Below, piece after piece: positions 17,906 to 26,102 of a DNA stretch of 64,000 nucleotides. The position numbers were made by a program, and so were the translations under genes. Origin of the DNA: an uncultured Hyphomonadaceae bacterium (GTDB taxonomy: Bacteria; Pseudomonadota; Alphaproteobacteria; Caulobacterales; Hyphomonadaceae). Within the stretch, counting starts at the first letter, position 1. Each line of letters opens with the position of its first letter. The DNA lies in the NCBI GenBank assembly GCA_913057945.1, contig CAJXOF010000002.1, forward strand, positions 186,001 through 250,000. The letters are read 5' to 3'. Under the pieces are notes generated by a model. The model ran no database searches, was not told where the DNA came from, and saw nothing but the letters and a program-made list of their open reading frames with translations.

Positions 17906-18544
17906 CTATTTGTTCGGTTGCGGCGTGTAGCGCAGGTACGGTTTTACGGCCTTGTAGCCCTTCGGGAAAAGACGTTCGATTTCGTTCGGGTCTGTCAGGG
18001 AGGGAACGATGATGACGTCGTCGCCATCGGTCCAGTTCACCGGGGTGGCGACCTTGTGACCGTCGGTCAGCTGGAGGCTGTCGATCAGGCGCAGGATCTC
18101 GTCGAAATTCCGGCCCGCACTCGGGGGATAGATGATCGATGCTCGGATTTTCTTGTTCGGATCGATCACATAGACGGCCCGGACCGTGACCTTGGCGTCG
18201 GCATTTGGATGGATCATATTGTACAATGTTGCGACGCTGCGGTCGGGGTCGGCGATGATCGGAAACTGGACGCTGGTGTTTTGCGTCTCTTCGATGTCGG
18301 AAATCCATTTCTTGTGGTCCTCCAGACTGTCGACGGAGATCACAAGCGCCTTTGCGCCGCGTTTGGCGAACTCGTCCTTCAGTTTCGCTGTATAGCCGAG
18401 CTCTGTGGTGCAGACGGGGGTGAAATCTGCGGGGTGGGAAAAGAACACGACCCAGTCATCCCCGGCCCATTCATGAAATCGAATGTGACCTTCTGTCGTG
18501 TTGGCCTCAAAATCCGGGGCGACGTCGCCAATCAGAAGGCTCAT
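17906..18544 (-). CDS. 1-Cys peroxiredoxin (Prx6 type)
   Basis: 212 residues from the ATG at 18544, which has AGGAG upstream; upstream in-frame codons do not fit the family. The peroxidatic Cys45 sits in HPADFTPVCTTELG. The long C-terminal region with AVYVIDPNKKIRASIIYPPS and GRNFDEILRLIDSLQLTDGH is typical of the Prx6 subfamily. Reduces hydrogen and organic peroxides in the cytoplasm. Divergent from the sixA-like gene, with about 126 bases of shared upstream DNA. Confidence 0.92.
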   Translation of the reverse strand: MSLLIGDVAPDFEANTTEGHIRFHEWAGDDWVVFFSHPADFTPVCTTELGYTAKLKDEFAKRGAKALVISVDSLEDHKKWISDIEETQNTSVQFPIIADPDRSVATLYNMIHPNADAKVTVRAVYVIDPNKKIRASIIYPPSAGRNFDEILRLIDSLQLTDGHKVATPVNWTDGDDVIIVPSLTDPNEIERLFPKGYKAVKPYLRYTPQPNK

Positions 18545-18670
18545 ATTACCATACTCCTGTCTCTTGATTTCTGACCGGAAAATGGTGCCTAAGAGGAAGC
18601 AATCCAATGCGCGACATCTCAAGCTGTCGATAAGTTTTTCTAATGCCCGACCCGGGAAGAAGGAATTGGA

Positions 18671-19201
18671 ATGAAACGCCTGATCCTGATGCGGCATGCC
18701 AAGACGGAGCCCTGGGGCGAGGGGGTCGATGATTTCAGCCGCGCGTTAACGCCGAGAGGCAAGGAGGACGCTCAGCGCATGGCCGAGGAACTGGTGGCCA
18801 TGGGATGGAGTCCTGAGCGCATTCTGGTGTCCAGTGCCCGGCGGGCCCGTGAAACCTGTTCGGAAGTGGCCAAGGTGGTCGAGGGCGAGAAAGTCCGCCC
18901 GATGGAGTCGCTCTATTTGTCCGGCGTGCGCGGCCTGACCGAAGCAATCTGTCAAAATGATGGGGCGGACACACTGATGGTGATTGGCCACAATCCGGGC
19001 CTGCATGATTTCTCGATGGAAATTCTGCGTGAAGCCGGCAGCCGGGATCATCAGGAATCGATCCGGCTGATCGAGAAATTTCCGACAAGCTGCTGCGCCC
19101 TGTTCGAAAGTGACGAGGAAGGCGCGTTCGTACCGGCCCATTTCCGTCTTGCCCAAATCCTGCGGGCGAAGGATTTCCGCGAAGCGGACGCAAACTCCTG
19201 A
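18671..19201 (+). CDS. SixA-type phosphohistidine phosphatase (histidine phosphatase superfamily)
   Basis: 176 residues. Catalytic N-terminal LILMRHAKTEPW contains the RHG/RHA motif with the phospho-accepting His; the second core His is in MVIGHNPGLHDF. The SixA-like spacing and RALTPRGKEDAQRMAEEL segment support the call. SixA removes phosphate from histidine phosphotransfer domains; it could act on signalling relays, but no direct link to the phytochrome or kinases here can be shown. An AGAAGGA precedes the ATG. Confidence 0.85.
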   Translation: MKRLILMRHAKTEPWGEGVDDFSRALTPRGKEDAQRMAEELVAMGWSPERILVSSARRARETCSEVAKVVEGEKVRPMESLYLSGVRGLTEAICQNDGADTLMVIGHNPGLHDFSMEILREAGSRDHQESIRLIEKFPTSCCALFESDEEGAFVPAHFRLAQILRAKDFREADANS

Positions 19202-19209
19202 TATAAAAG

Positions 19210-19231
19210 GCCCTGCCGGTGAAGGCAGGGC
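19210..19231 (-). terminator. Terminator of the urcA-like gene
   Basis: GCCCTGCC (19210-19217) and GGCAGGGC (19224-19231) form an 8-bp stem with a 6-base loop. On the minus strand it runs into TTTTATAT, so it terminates the minus-strand urcA gene; it also lies just after the plus-strand phosphatase stop and may serve both. Confidence 0.75.
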
Positions 19232-19292
19232 AAGAAGCCGGATCGGGCAGGCGAGGTGAGAGAGGCTGGAAGCCTGCCAGGCCTGGCTGGGA

Positions 19293-19598
19293 TCAGTTGG
19301 ACTGATAGTGAACCTTGGTGAAATTCGCATCGCCGACATAGGCGACGACTTTCTTCATCATCTTGCGTTCACACTGGCTGACTACGAAATTCCTGGCGAC
19401 CCGAAAGTTCTCGTGTTCGGCAACGCAGCGCGTATGAACATCCTGACGGATACGGTCATATTCAGCTTTTGCGCCTTCTGTCGTCGACAATTGGGTGCGG
19501 TTCAGATCGATTTCCATCTTGAAGTCATCGGATGCAGCAAAGGCTGGTGCAGTGGCGATGGACGCGGCGATGGCGATGGCGGTGAGTGAGCGGATCAT
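19293..19598 (-). CDS. UrcA-family secreted small protein
   Basis: 101 residues: a signal peptide (MIRSLTAIAIAASIATAPAF, cut after AFA) and a short mature domain with two Cys residues (HTRCVAEHENFRV and VSQCERKMMKKVVAYV) in the UrcA pattern known from Caulobacterales and sphingomonads. Function unknown. AAAGGA precedes the start and a terminator follows, so it is likely its own transcript. Confidence 0.8.
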   Translation of the reverse strand: MIRSLTAIAIAASIATAPAFAASDDFKMEIDLNRTQLSTTEGAKAEYDRIRQDVHTRCVAEHENFRVARNFVVSQCERKMMKKVVAYVGDANFTKVHYQSN

Positions 19599-19696
19599 GG
19601 TGAGTCTATCCTTTATGTCTGGTGTTTTTGGGGGGCGGTGAGACCGGCGCCACGTTCGGTAGGGGAAACCGTTTATCGCGGCGCCGGGAGAGAGGC

Positions 19697-19879
19697 CTAG
19701 TGAGCTTCGCGGCGGGCGAAACGGCGGCGGCGGCGAACCAGAAGATTCTGACGATCCTCCGCTTTGACATCATTGGCCGGCCGGGTCCGGTGAGTTGCCT
19801 CTCCGGTCATGATGGAGAGGGCCATCACGTCTTTCGTGGCGGAGGCGGCAATGTCGCTCTGACGGGCGCGGGGGATCAT
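19697..19879 (-). CDS. Possible small Arg-rich protein
   Basis: 60 residues from ATG 19879 with AGAAGGA about 11 bases upstream; a TTG three codons earlier is too close to that site. The C-terminus is strongly basic (RRRRRFARREAH), the rest polar with no membrane segment or known domain. It lies upstream of urcA on the same strand, 98 bases from it, and downstream of the TATCGA repeat region. Short length and lack of homology knowledge keep confidence low. Confidence 0.4.
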   Translation of the reverse strand: MIPRARQSDIAASATKDVMALSIMTGEATHRTRPANDVKAEDRQNLLVRRRRRFARREAH

Positions 19880-19962
19880 GACTTTCAATTCCTTCTAGCT
19901 GTTTGTTGGCTGTCCTTGGCGAGACCATCCCGCCGCCGACACAAACAATCTAGGTCAGATAT

Positions 19963-20043
19963 TATCGAAAATCAATAACTTTTTATCGAAAAATGATAAA
20001 AATGAGCAATTTCAAGGCTCTGATATTTGTTGAATATCGATAT
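19963..20043. promoter_or_regulatory. AT-rich region with three TATCGA repeats
   Basis: In an otherwise GC-rich sequence, this AT-rich stretch contains TATCGA at 19963-19968 and 19984-19989 (21 bases apart, about two helical turns) and the 10-bp palindrome ATATCGATAT at 20034-20043. It lies upstream of the small basic ORF and urcA (both minus) and about 80 bases beyond the photolyase stop. A protein-binding site upstream of the small genes is a reasonable guess; no factor can be named. Confidence 0.4.
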
Positions 20044-20125
20044 GCCTCGTCATAACACAAGTCAAGCGGGTGAAAAGAAGCTGGAGCAGAATTCATGCAA
20101 AGGATTGCATTAGACCGATACCTGT

Positions 20126-21661
20126 TCAGGCCTGCCCTTGCAGGTCAAAGCTGAGCTGGACCGGGGCCATCCGCTTTGCCGCAACCTTCCGCCTTGCCGT
20201 CGGTCGCGCAACGCCCCGCTGCCGTGGGGCCACCGCATGAAAGGGGAGGGCGCGTGACTGCGGATCGGGCGCAAGACGGCGCCTGGCTTCCCGCGCAGCC
20301 GCTACATGGTCGACCAAGCGCATGGGATAGGACTGCCCCAGAACAATGCCATGCTCAGACAGGACCGATTTTGGAGCTTCCCAAGGGCTATGGAGATACG
20401 GGTCCGCCAGTTCTGCAAGTTCCGGGACCCATGTGCGGATGAAAGCGCCGTCCGGGTCGCGCGTCAGCGACTGTCGGACCGGGTTTGGGATGTAGGAAGG
20501 GGTGTCGGCGGAGATGCCGATCACCTTGCGCGCGTTTCCATAGAACAGTGCGGGGTCGAAATCCGTGCAGAGCCGCGCCATGATTTGACTTGGCCGGGAG
20601 GGGGCCAGCCAGAGATGGCAGGTGGCAAAGGACAGCAGCAGGCTGCGCAGGCCAGACTCGAGATGCCCGGTCACCTGAAGGCACCGCATGCTGGCATCCA
20701 GCAGCGGAAATCCCGTCTTGCCAGCTGCCCATGCTGACAGGCGAGGGTCCGCCAGGCTGGCATCGTCCCTGCCATAAGCGTCCAGGGGGTATTTCGAGCC
20801 ATTCGCGAGACCCGGTCGTGCGACCGCTTGGTGAAGCCGGGCCCGTCCTGCCAGTTTATCGGTGAAGCGCTCCAAAGCCGAGGCGAAGGTCTGGTCACCA
20901 TCCGCGAGCAGCCCCGTTCGCGCCTTCATCGCACCTTGCCAGACTTCCCGCTCTGATACGGATCCAACCGCCAAATGGGCAGACAGGCGGGACGCAGCCG
21001 CATTACCCGCGATGATGGACAGGTTCGGCTTGCCCGCATTTCGGCCGTCACCGGACAGGAAGCGTCGCAATTGGAGAATGGCATTTGTTCGGCCGCCCGT
21101 TTGCCGATCCGGACATGTATCCGGATCAAGCCCGAAATCCGAGGCCGCCGGCCAGGCTTCCGATGGGATCGCCAGCGCGGGCAGGGTCTCCGGTGCAGGC
21201 AGGCGGGCCTGACGCATGCGCTGGAGCCACAGGGCGTTCCAATCGGAATGGGGGCTGGTTGAGCCCGGAGTTCCGGCATGCTCTCTCAAAGGGATGCCCG
21301 CCTTGAGTGCCCAGTTGCGGACATCGCGCTCCTGCGCGAGGTCGCTCGGGCTATTGTTGAGGGAATGGAGATGGAGCGAGGCAATGCCATGCTGTGCATG
21401 GAGACGGGAGAGGACCTCCGTCGGCGATCCGGAGCGCAAGCAAAGCTGGCTGCCCCGCTGGCGCAAGGCATGATCCAGATCGGCAAGGGATTCGATCAGG
21501 AAGTCGAAATGCCGCCCAGACGCTTCTGGGCGGTGCCAGTGTTCCGGCTCGAAGACGTACAGCGGCACAATCTGGCCACCCGTCGCACAAGCCGATGCGA
21601 GCGCGGCGTGATCATGGACCCGTAGGTCCCGGCGAAACCAGATGATCGTTAGCTCAGTCAT
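20126..21661 (-). CDS. Cryptochrome/DNA photolyase family protein
   Basis: 511 residues from ATG 21661. The N-terminal photolyase domain starts TIIWFRRDLRVHDHAALASA; the C-terminal FAD-binding domain shows KTGFPLLDASMRCLQVTGHL, FATCHLWLAPSRPSQIMARL, IPNPVRQSLTRDPDGAFIRT and WVPELAELADPYLHSPWEAP. The last blocks resemble the NCRY-like/FAD-binding photolyase branch rather than class I E. coli PhrB; whether it repairs dimers or signals is open. The usual Trp-Asn-rich GW(I/V)N motif reads GHLESGLRSLLLSFA, a deviation worth noting. The promoter carries a LexA box and the mRNA appears leaderless. Confidence 0.85.
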   Translation of the reverse strand: MTELTIIWFRRDLRVHDHAALASACATGGQIVPLYVFEPEHWHRPEASGRHFDFLIESLADLDHALRQRGSQLCLRSGSPTEVLSRLHAQHGIASLHLHSLNNSPSDLAQERDVRNWALKAGIPLREHAGTPGSTSPHSDWNALWLQRMRQARLPAPETLPALAIPSEAWPAASDFGLDPDTCPDRQTGGRTNAILQLRRFLSGDGRNAGKPNLSIIAGNAAASRLSAHLAVGSVSEREVWQGAMKARTGLLADGDQTFASALERFTDKLAGRARLHQAVARPGLANGSKYPLDAYGRDDASLADPRLSAWAAGKTGFPLLDASMRCLQVTGHLESGLRSLLLSFATCHLWLAPSRPSQIMARLCTDFDPALFYGNARKVIGISADTPSYIPNPVRQSLTRDPDGAFIRTWVPELAELADPYLHSPWEAPKSVLSEHGIVLGQSYPMRLVDHVAAAREARRRLAPDPQSRALPFHAVAPRQRGVARPTARRKVAAKRMAPVQLSFDLQGQA

Positions 21662-21662
21662 G

Positions 21663-21696
21663 GAACAAATATAGAACACTTGGCGAAAGAGTCCAA
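21663..21696 (-). promoter_or_regulatory. LexA (SOS) box inside the photolyase-family promoter
   Basis: On the minus strand TTGGAC (21696-21691), a 17-base spacer and TATATT (21673-21668) form a near-consensus sigma-70 promoter. The -10 box is enclosed in GTTC-TATATTT-GTTC (21677-21663), an exact match to the alphaproteobacterial LexA operator GTTC-N7-GTTC. The start ATG comes 6 bases after the -10 box, so the transcript is probably leaderless and LexA would block RNA polymerase directly. Confidence 0.75.
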
Positions 21697-21715
21697 ACAT
21701 TTCTGTCGATCCTCC

Positions 21716-21741
21716 AATTCATTGCGAAACCGAAATGAATT
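21716..21741. promoter_or_regulatory. Inverted repeat between photolyase and glycosyltransferase genes
   Basis: AATTCATT (21716-21723) and AATGAATT (21734-21741) are perfect 8-bp inverted arms around a 10-base spacer, located between the divergent genes and upstream of both preferred starts. It looks like a dimeric regulator site; the factor is unknown. Confidence 0.4.
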
Positions 21742-21781
21742 CAACTTCTGGTTTCTTGAGTGCGCCGGTCTTTGGTTTTCA

Positions 21782-23251
21782 ATGCCTTTAATGGGCATGG
21801 ATGGGGCGAATGCGCGGGCGAGATTCCCGCAACACCTTTTTGATAACCTCGCCGAACCGCCGCCGGACCCTCGTCTGGCGGAGAGAGCAGCGGAGGCGTT
21901 CCCTTCGCGATTCCTCGGCATGTCGGCCAAAACTGGCTTTCACGCGGCGCAGGCGCGGTTCATTGGGCAACTGACGGCCGTTCTGGGGATTGGAGGATTG
22001 ATTGCGCCGGGAGCGATACTGGTGTGTCTCGGCGGGCTGAGCCTCGCCCTGTTTGCGGCGATCATGGTATATCGCCTTGGGCTGGCGCTGTTCGGCTCCA
22101 GTCGCGCTTATCTCCTGACCGATCCGGCGTCCCTCTCATTGCTGCTGCCAAAATACACGATCCTGATTGCGCTGAAGGATGAGGCGGCTTGCATGCCCCA
22201 GCTTTCCGACAGCCTGATGTCGCTGGAATACCCTCGCCACTTGCTGGATGTGAAACTGTTGCTGGAGACCGGAGACGCGGCCACAAAGGATGCTATCCAT
22301 GCTCAGATATGGCCGGAAGGGACGGAAGTGCTCGTCCTGCCTCCCGGCAGGCCGCAGACCAAGCCACGCGCCCTGAATTATGGCCTGGCGCGGGCGAAGG
22401 GTGCATTCGTCACGGTTTACGATGCCGAAGACCGGCCCAATCCCGGCCAGTTGATGGAGGCGGCCCGTCGGTTTGCCTGGGATCCGGACCTGGCATGTGT
22501 TCAGGCGCCGCTATCGGGAAATGTCCGCTTCGGAAGTTGGATTTCGCGGCATTGGGCGCTGGAATATGCCATTCAGTTCAACCGGCTTATGCCAGCTCTC
22601 GCCCGGCTGGGCATGCCCATACCGCTCGGCGGAACGAGCAATCATTTTCGGCGCACGGCCCTGCAGGCGACAGGCGGATGGGACGCATGGAACGTCACGG
22701 AAGACGCAGACCTCGGCCTGCGGTTCGCGCGTCTGGGAAAAAAGATCGGGGTTATCGCGCCATCGACAGTTGAACTGCCGCCCCAACGCCTTGGTGTGTG
22801 GACCGGTCAGAGGTCTCGGTGGCTGAAAGGTTTCCTCCAGACATGGCTTGTGCTGATGCGCGAGCCGGTGAGCGCTGCGCGGGAAATGGGCGTGCTGAGA
22901 TTTGTGTCCATGCAATTGACGTTGGGCGCTTCCATCCTGTCGGCACTCCTGCATTTGCCATGGCTAGTCTGGTGCGCGTTCTGCCTCGTCTCTTCGGACG
23001 CCCGGGTCAGCCTGGTCAGCTGGACGATGCTGCTCGTTTCCTATGCTGTCGGCGCTTTGACGGCGTTGACTGTGCCCTCCAGCACTTTTGCGGTGCGGAT
23101 GAGAGACCTCGTGACATTTCCGCTCTATTGGCCCCTTCAGTTTATCGCCATGATGCGGGCACTCTACAGCCTTGCCAAACGTCCGCATTACTGGGTCAAG
23201 ACCCCGCGGGAGATGCTGCCGGGCTCTGCTGACGAGACAGCCGGGCGCTGA
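21782..23251 (+). CDS. Membrane glycosyltransferase, family 2
   Basis: 489 residues from ATG 21782; other in-frame starts are possible (ATG 21797; TTG 21680, which would run across the LexA box and inverted repeat). Two helices near residues 65-105, then a GT2 catalytic domain: KYTILIALKDEAACMP, the nucleotide-sugar Asp cluster TVYDAEDRPNPGQ, TEDADLGLRFARLG and the processive-enzyme motif GQRSRW. At least four more helices follow (about 370-470). The Q-x-x-R-W motif is typical of cellulose/hyaluronan-synthase-like and XagB-like enzymes that make surface polysaccharides. Sugar and polymer unknown. No other capsule gene is near. Confidence 0.82.
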   Translation: MPLMGMDGANARARFPQHLFDNLAEPPPDPRLAERAAEAFPSRFLGMSAKTGFHAAQARFIGQLTAVLGIGGLIAPGAILVCLGGLSLALFAAIMVYRLGLALFGSSRAYLLTDPASLSLLLPKYTILIALKDEAACMPQLSDSLMSLEYPRHLLDVKLLLETGDAATKDAIHAQIWPEGTEVLVLPPGRPQTKPRALNYGLARAKGAFVTVYDAEDRPNPGQLMEAARRFAWDPDLACVQAPLSGNVRFGSWISRHWALEYAIQFNRLMPALARLGMPIPLGGTSNHFRRTALQATGGWDAWNVTEDADLGLRFARLGKKIGVIAPSTVELPPQRLGVWTGQRSRWLKGFLQTWLVLMREPVSAAREMGVLRFVSMQLTLGASILSALLHLPWLVWCAFCLVSSDARVSLVSWTMLLVSYAVGALTALTVPSSTFAVRMRDLVTFPLYWPLQFIAMMRALYSLAKRPHYWVKTPREMLPGSADETAGR

Positions 23252-23347
23252 GTACTCCTAGGTTTCTAACGCAAGGTCAGTGCTTGGCGCTGCCTCCCGA
23301 TAGGCATAAGGTCAGGGCATGTTCCGTTGCCCCTTCAGGAGTCCGAT

Positions 23348-24562
23348 ATGGCGTATGATGAATCTGTCGACCTAGAACAGTTCCGCGCAGAAACGCGCGA
23401 ATGGCTGGAAGAGAATTGTCCGCCGTCGATGCGCACGCCAATGAAAGATGATGAGATCGTCTGGGGCGGCAAGCGCGAAAAGTTCAAGAACCCGGAAGCC
23501 AAACTCTGGTTGGAGCGCATGGGCGAGAAGGGGTGGACCTCCCCGGAATGGCCAGCAAAGTATGGCGGTGGCGGCCTGAGCCGCGCACAGAACCGCGTGC
23601 TGCAGGAAGAGCTGCGCCGTATCAAGGCGCGCCCGGCGCTGTTCTCTTTCGGTCTCTGGATGTTTGGCCCGGCCTTGCTTGAGTTCGGGAATGAGGAGCA
23701 GAAACTGCGCTTCATCCCCGACATTGTGAAGGGCAAGACACGCTGGTGTCAGGGCTATTCCGAACCGGGCGCAGGATCCGATCTTGCAGACCTGCAGACG
23801 CGCTGTGAAGACAAGGGCGACCATTACCTGATCAATGGCCAGAAGGTGTGGACGTCTTACGCTGACAAGGCCGACTGGATCTTCTGTCTCGTGCGCACCG
23901 ATACGAGCGTGAAGCATGAGGGCATCAGCTTCATCCTGTTCGACATGGAAAGCCCGGGCGTCGAAGCGCGGCCGATCCTGTTGATCTCCGGTGAGAGCCC
24001 ATTCTGCGAAACCTTCTTCACCGATGTGAAAGTGCCGAAGGACCAATTGGTCGGCGAGGTGAATGGCGGCTGGCAGATTGCCAAGCGCCTGTTGCAGTTC
24101 GAGCGCTCCTCCATCTCTGCCGGCGGCTTTGGCGGCACAGGCGGGTCCGGCATCCTCGGGCCGGAAGAGTATGCGAAGATGCATATCGGCACAGACAGCG
24201 AAGGCCGACTGATCGATGGCGACCTCCGTGGGCGGATCACCGACCACAAGATGCATGCCAAGGCCTTCAACCTGACCGTCCAGCGCCAGGCTGAACAGGC
24301 CAAGGCAGGTCAGCAGGTCGGGCACACCGCCTCCATCCTTAAATATGGTGCTGCGAAGATGAACCAGGACCGGCATGAGCTTCTCGTCGAAGCGCTCGGC
24401 ACTGAAGGTCTTGGCTGGGAAGGGGAGGGCTTCGATCCCTCCGCGAAGAAAGTCACGCGCCAATGGCTTCGGTCGAAAGGCAACTCCATTGAGGGCGGCA
24501 CGAGCGAGATCAATCTGAACGTGATCTCGAAACGCGTGCTCGGGCTCAAAGACCACAAATAA
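23348..24562 (+). CDS. Acyl-CoA dehydrogenase (first of a pair)
   Basis: 404 residues from ATG 23348 with AGGAG upstream. Family marks: WPAKYGGGGLSRAQNRVL, FAD-binding RWCQGYSEPGAGSDLADLQT, VWTSYADKADWIFCLVRTD and the C-terminal IEGGTSEINLNVISKRVLGL. This is the long type often paired with a shorter acyl-CoA dehydrogenase to make a two-subunit enzyme that oxidises unusual acyl-CoAs such as sterol side chains (family knowledge). The second dehydrogenase lies two genes downstream in the same operon, which fits that. The exact substrate cannot be given. Confidence 0.9.
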   Translation: MAYDESVDLEQFRAETREWLEENCPPSMRTPMKDDEIVWGGKREKFKNPEAKLWLERMGEKGWTSPEWPAKYGGGGLSRAQNRVLQEELRRIKARPALFSFGLWMFGPALLEFGNEEQKLRFIPDIVKGKTRWCQGYSEPGAGSDLADLQTRCEDKGDHYLINGQKVWTSYADKADWIFCLVRTDTSVKHEGISFILFDMESPGVEARPILLISGESPFCETFFTDVKVPKDQLVGEVNGGWQIAKRLLQFERSSISAGGFGGTGGSGILGPEEYAKMHIGTDSEGRLIDGDLRGRITDHKMHAKAFNLTVQRQAEQAKAGQQVGHTASILKYGAAKMNQDRHELLVEALGTEGLGWEGEGFDPSAKKVTRQWLRSKGNSIEGGTSEINLNVISKRVLGLKDHK

Positions 24563-24564
24563 TC

Positions 24565-24888
24565 ATGTCGTCCACACAGATCATCCTTCTGTTTCTTGGC
24601 ACGCCGTTCATGGCCGGAGTCCTGGCTCCGTTCTTCCGTGGACGCTGGCTGGTGCAGTTTGCTGTGTGGGCCATCGCGCTGCTGTCTACCCTTGTCGTCG
24701 TCTATGTCTGGGCGGGCATGGAGGCAGCGCGTCTCGAACTGACAAGCATCAGGCTGGCACTGGCTGCGAGCGCCTTGTGGAGTACGGCCGGTCTGGCCGG
24801 ACTGCTCGTCGGGCGCGAAGCGGAAAACGTGCGGCGCGATGCAAGGAACACCAGGGAAAAACGCAAGGCTTCGGAGATATTCAGATGA
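24565..24888 (+). CDS. Small membrane protein encoded between two acyl-CoA dehydrogenases
   Basis: 107 residues, starting 2 bases after the first dehydrogenase stop and ending in an ATGA overlap with the second dehydrogenase start. Three hydrophobic segments (about residues 5-22, 30-50 and 63-82) and a charged C-terminal tail (GREAENVRRDARNTREKRKA) facing the cytoplasm. No known domain. Its tight packing argues for co-expression with the dehydrogenases, possibly as a membrane anchor; that role is a guess. Confidence 0.7.
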   Translation: MSSTQIILLFLGTPFMAGVLAPFFRGRWLVQFAVWAIALLSTLVVVYVWAGMEAARLELTSIRLALAASALWSTAGLAGLLVGREAENVRRDARNTREKRKASEIFR

Positions 24889-26021
24889 CATTCCTTTTGA
24901 CGGAAGACCAGGAAATGCTGCGCGACACCGCGATGGCATTCGCCCGCGACGAGATGCCGGTCACGCGCCTGCGCCAGTTACGCGACAGCGGCGCAAATGG
25001 TGTGGACGCGGAAACGCGCCAGAAACTTGCCGAACTCGGTTTCTTCGGTGTGATCATTCCGGACGAGCCGGGCGGCGAGCATTTTGGGCTGGTCGGTCTG
25101 GGCCAGGTGCTGGAAGCGCAAGGCCGCACATTGGCGCCGACGCCTGTGCTGCAGACGGCCCTGATTGCGGCAAGTGCGCTGCAGCTGGGTGGGAGTGCAG
25201 AGCAGCAGGCCGAATGGCTGCCGAAGATCGCTGGCGGCGAGACGAGCTTTGCGCTGGCGCTGGACGAGACGGCGCACTTCAATCCGTTGGGAGTTGCCAC
25301 TGAAGCTGAAAGTAACGGACAGGGCTACACGCTGAACGGCATGAAGCGGTACGTGCCGGACGCCCATCATGCGGATATGTTGATCGTGGCCGCGCGTACC
25401 TTTGGTGAAGCAGGAGATCGTCACGGCCTCACGCTGTTCCTAGTCCCGGCCGATGCAAAGGGCGTTTCCATACAGGCATTGCATTCCGTAGACTCGCATG
25501 GCGCGGCCCATGTCACACTGGAAGATGTCATGGTTCCGGAAAGCGCAATTATCGGCGCGTTGGACAAGGGCGCGGATGTGCTTGAGCCTGTGCTGGACCG
25601 TGCTGCGATTGGCCAGGCTGCGGAAATGCTGGGAAGTGCGGATGCCGCTTTCGAGATGACGCTGGAATATCTCAACAGCCGGAAACAGTTTGGCCAGCTG
25701 ATCGGATCCTTCCAGTCCTTGCAGCATCGCGCTGCCAAGATGTTTACCGAACTTGAACTGACACGGTCCTGCATCTCAGCTGCGCTGTCTGCCGTGGACG
25801 AAGGCAAGCCAAATGTCGCTGAACTTGCAAGCCTCGCCAAGGCGCGGGCCAGCGAACTGGTTCATCTGGTTTCAAATGAATGCGTGCAGATGCATGGCGG
25901 CATCGGCATGACGGATGATGCAGATCCCGGTCTCTACATGAAGCGGGCTCGCGTGCAGGAGGCGCTCTATGGTTCTGCGAGTTGGCATCGTGATCGTTAT
26001 GCGCGGCTTGCGGGCTACTAG
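24885..26021 (+). CDS. Acyl-CoA dehydrogenase (second of a pair)
   Basis: 378 residues from ATG 24885, whose ATGA overlaps the preceding stop; a longer in-frame upstream reading shares bases with the small membrane gene and is not credible. It begins FLLTEDQEMLRDTAMAFARD and has the C-terminal QMHGGIGMTDDADPGLYMKR motif of the short subunit. The central region is divergent: FAD-site residues are less typical than in the first dehydrogenase, as is usual in alpha-beta heteromeric acyl-CoA dehydrogenases where one subunit carries the active-site base. A terminator follows. Confidence 0.88.
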   Translation: MTFLLTEDQEMLRDTAMAFARDEMPVTRLRQLRDSGANGVDAETRQKLAELGFFGVIIPDEPGGEHFGLVGLGQVLEAQGRTLAPTPVLQTALIAASALQLGGSAEQQAEWLPKIAGGETSFALALDETAHFNPLGVATEAESNGQGYTLNGMKRYVPDAHHADMLIVAARTFGEAGDRHGLTLFLVPADAKGVSIQALHSVDSHGAAHVTLEDVMVPESAIIGALDKGADVLEPVLDRAAIGQAAEMLGSADAAFEMTLEYLNSRKQFGQLIGSFQSLQHRAAKMFTELELTRSCISAALSAVDEGKPNVAELASLAKARASELVHLVSNECVQMHGGIGMTDDADPGLYMKRARVQEALYGSASWHRDRYARLAGY

Positions 26022-26042
26022 CCGAGAGTTCAGCGCAAAGAA

Positions 26043-26080
26043 AAAGCCGGGAGGGTGAAGACCTTCCCGGCTTTCTTTTT
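26043..26080. terminator. Bidirectional intrinsic terminator
   Basis: AAAGCCGGGAGGGT (26043-26056) pairs with ACCTTCCCGGCTTT (26061-26074, one G-U pair) around GAAG, flanked by A-rich sequence on the left and TTCTTTTTTG-like T-rich sequence on the right. It separates the convergent dehydrogenase and DUF2853 genes and can stop both. Confidence 0.88.
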
Positions 26081-26102
26081 TGTCCCGTGAAGGGAACAGC
26101 GC

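Noticed and set aside
23372..24556. 394-codon minus-strand open frame
   Set aside because: Complete shadow of the first acyl-CoA dehydrogenase gene.
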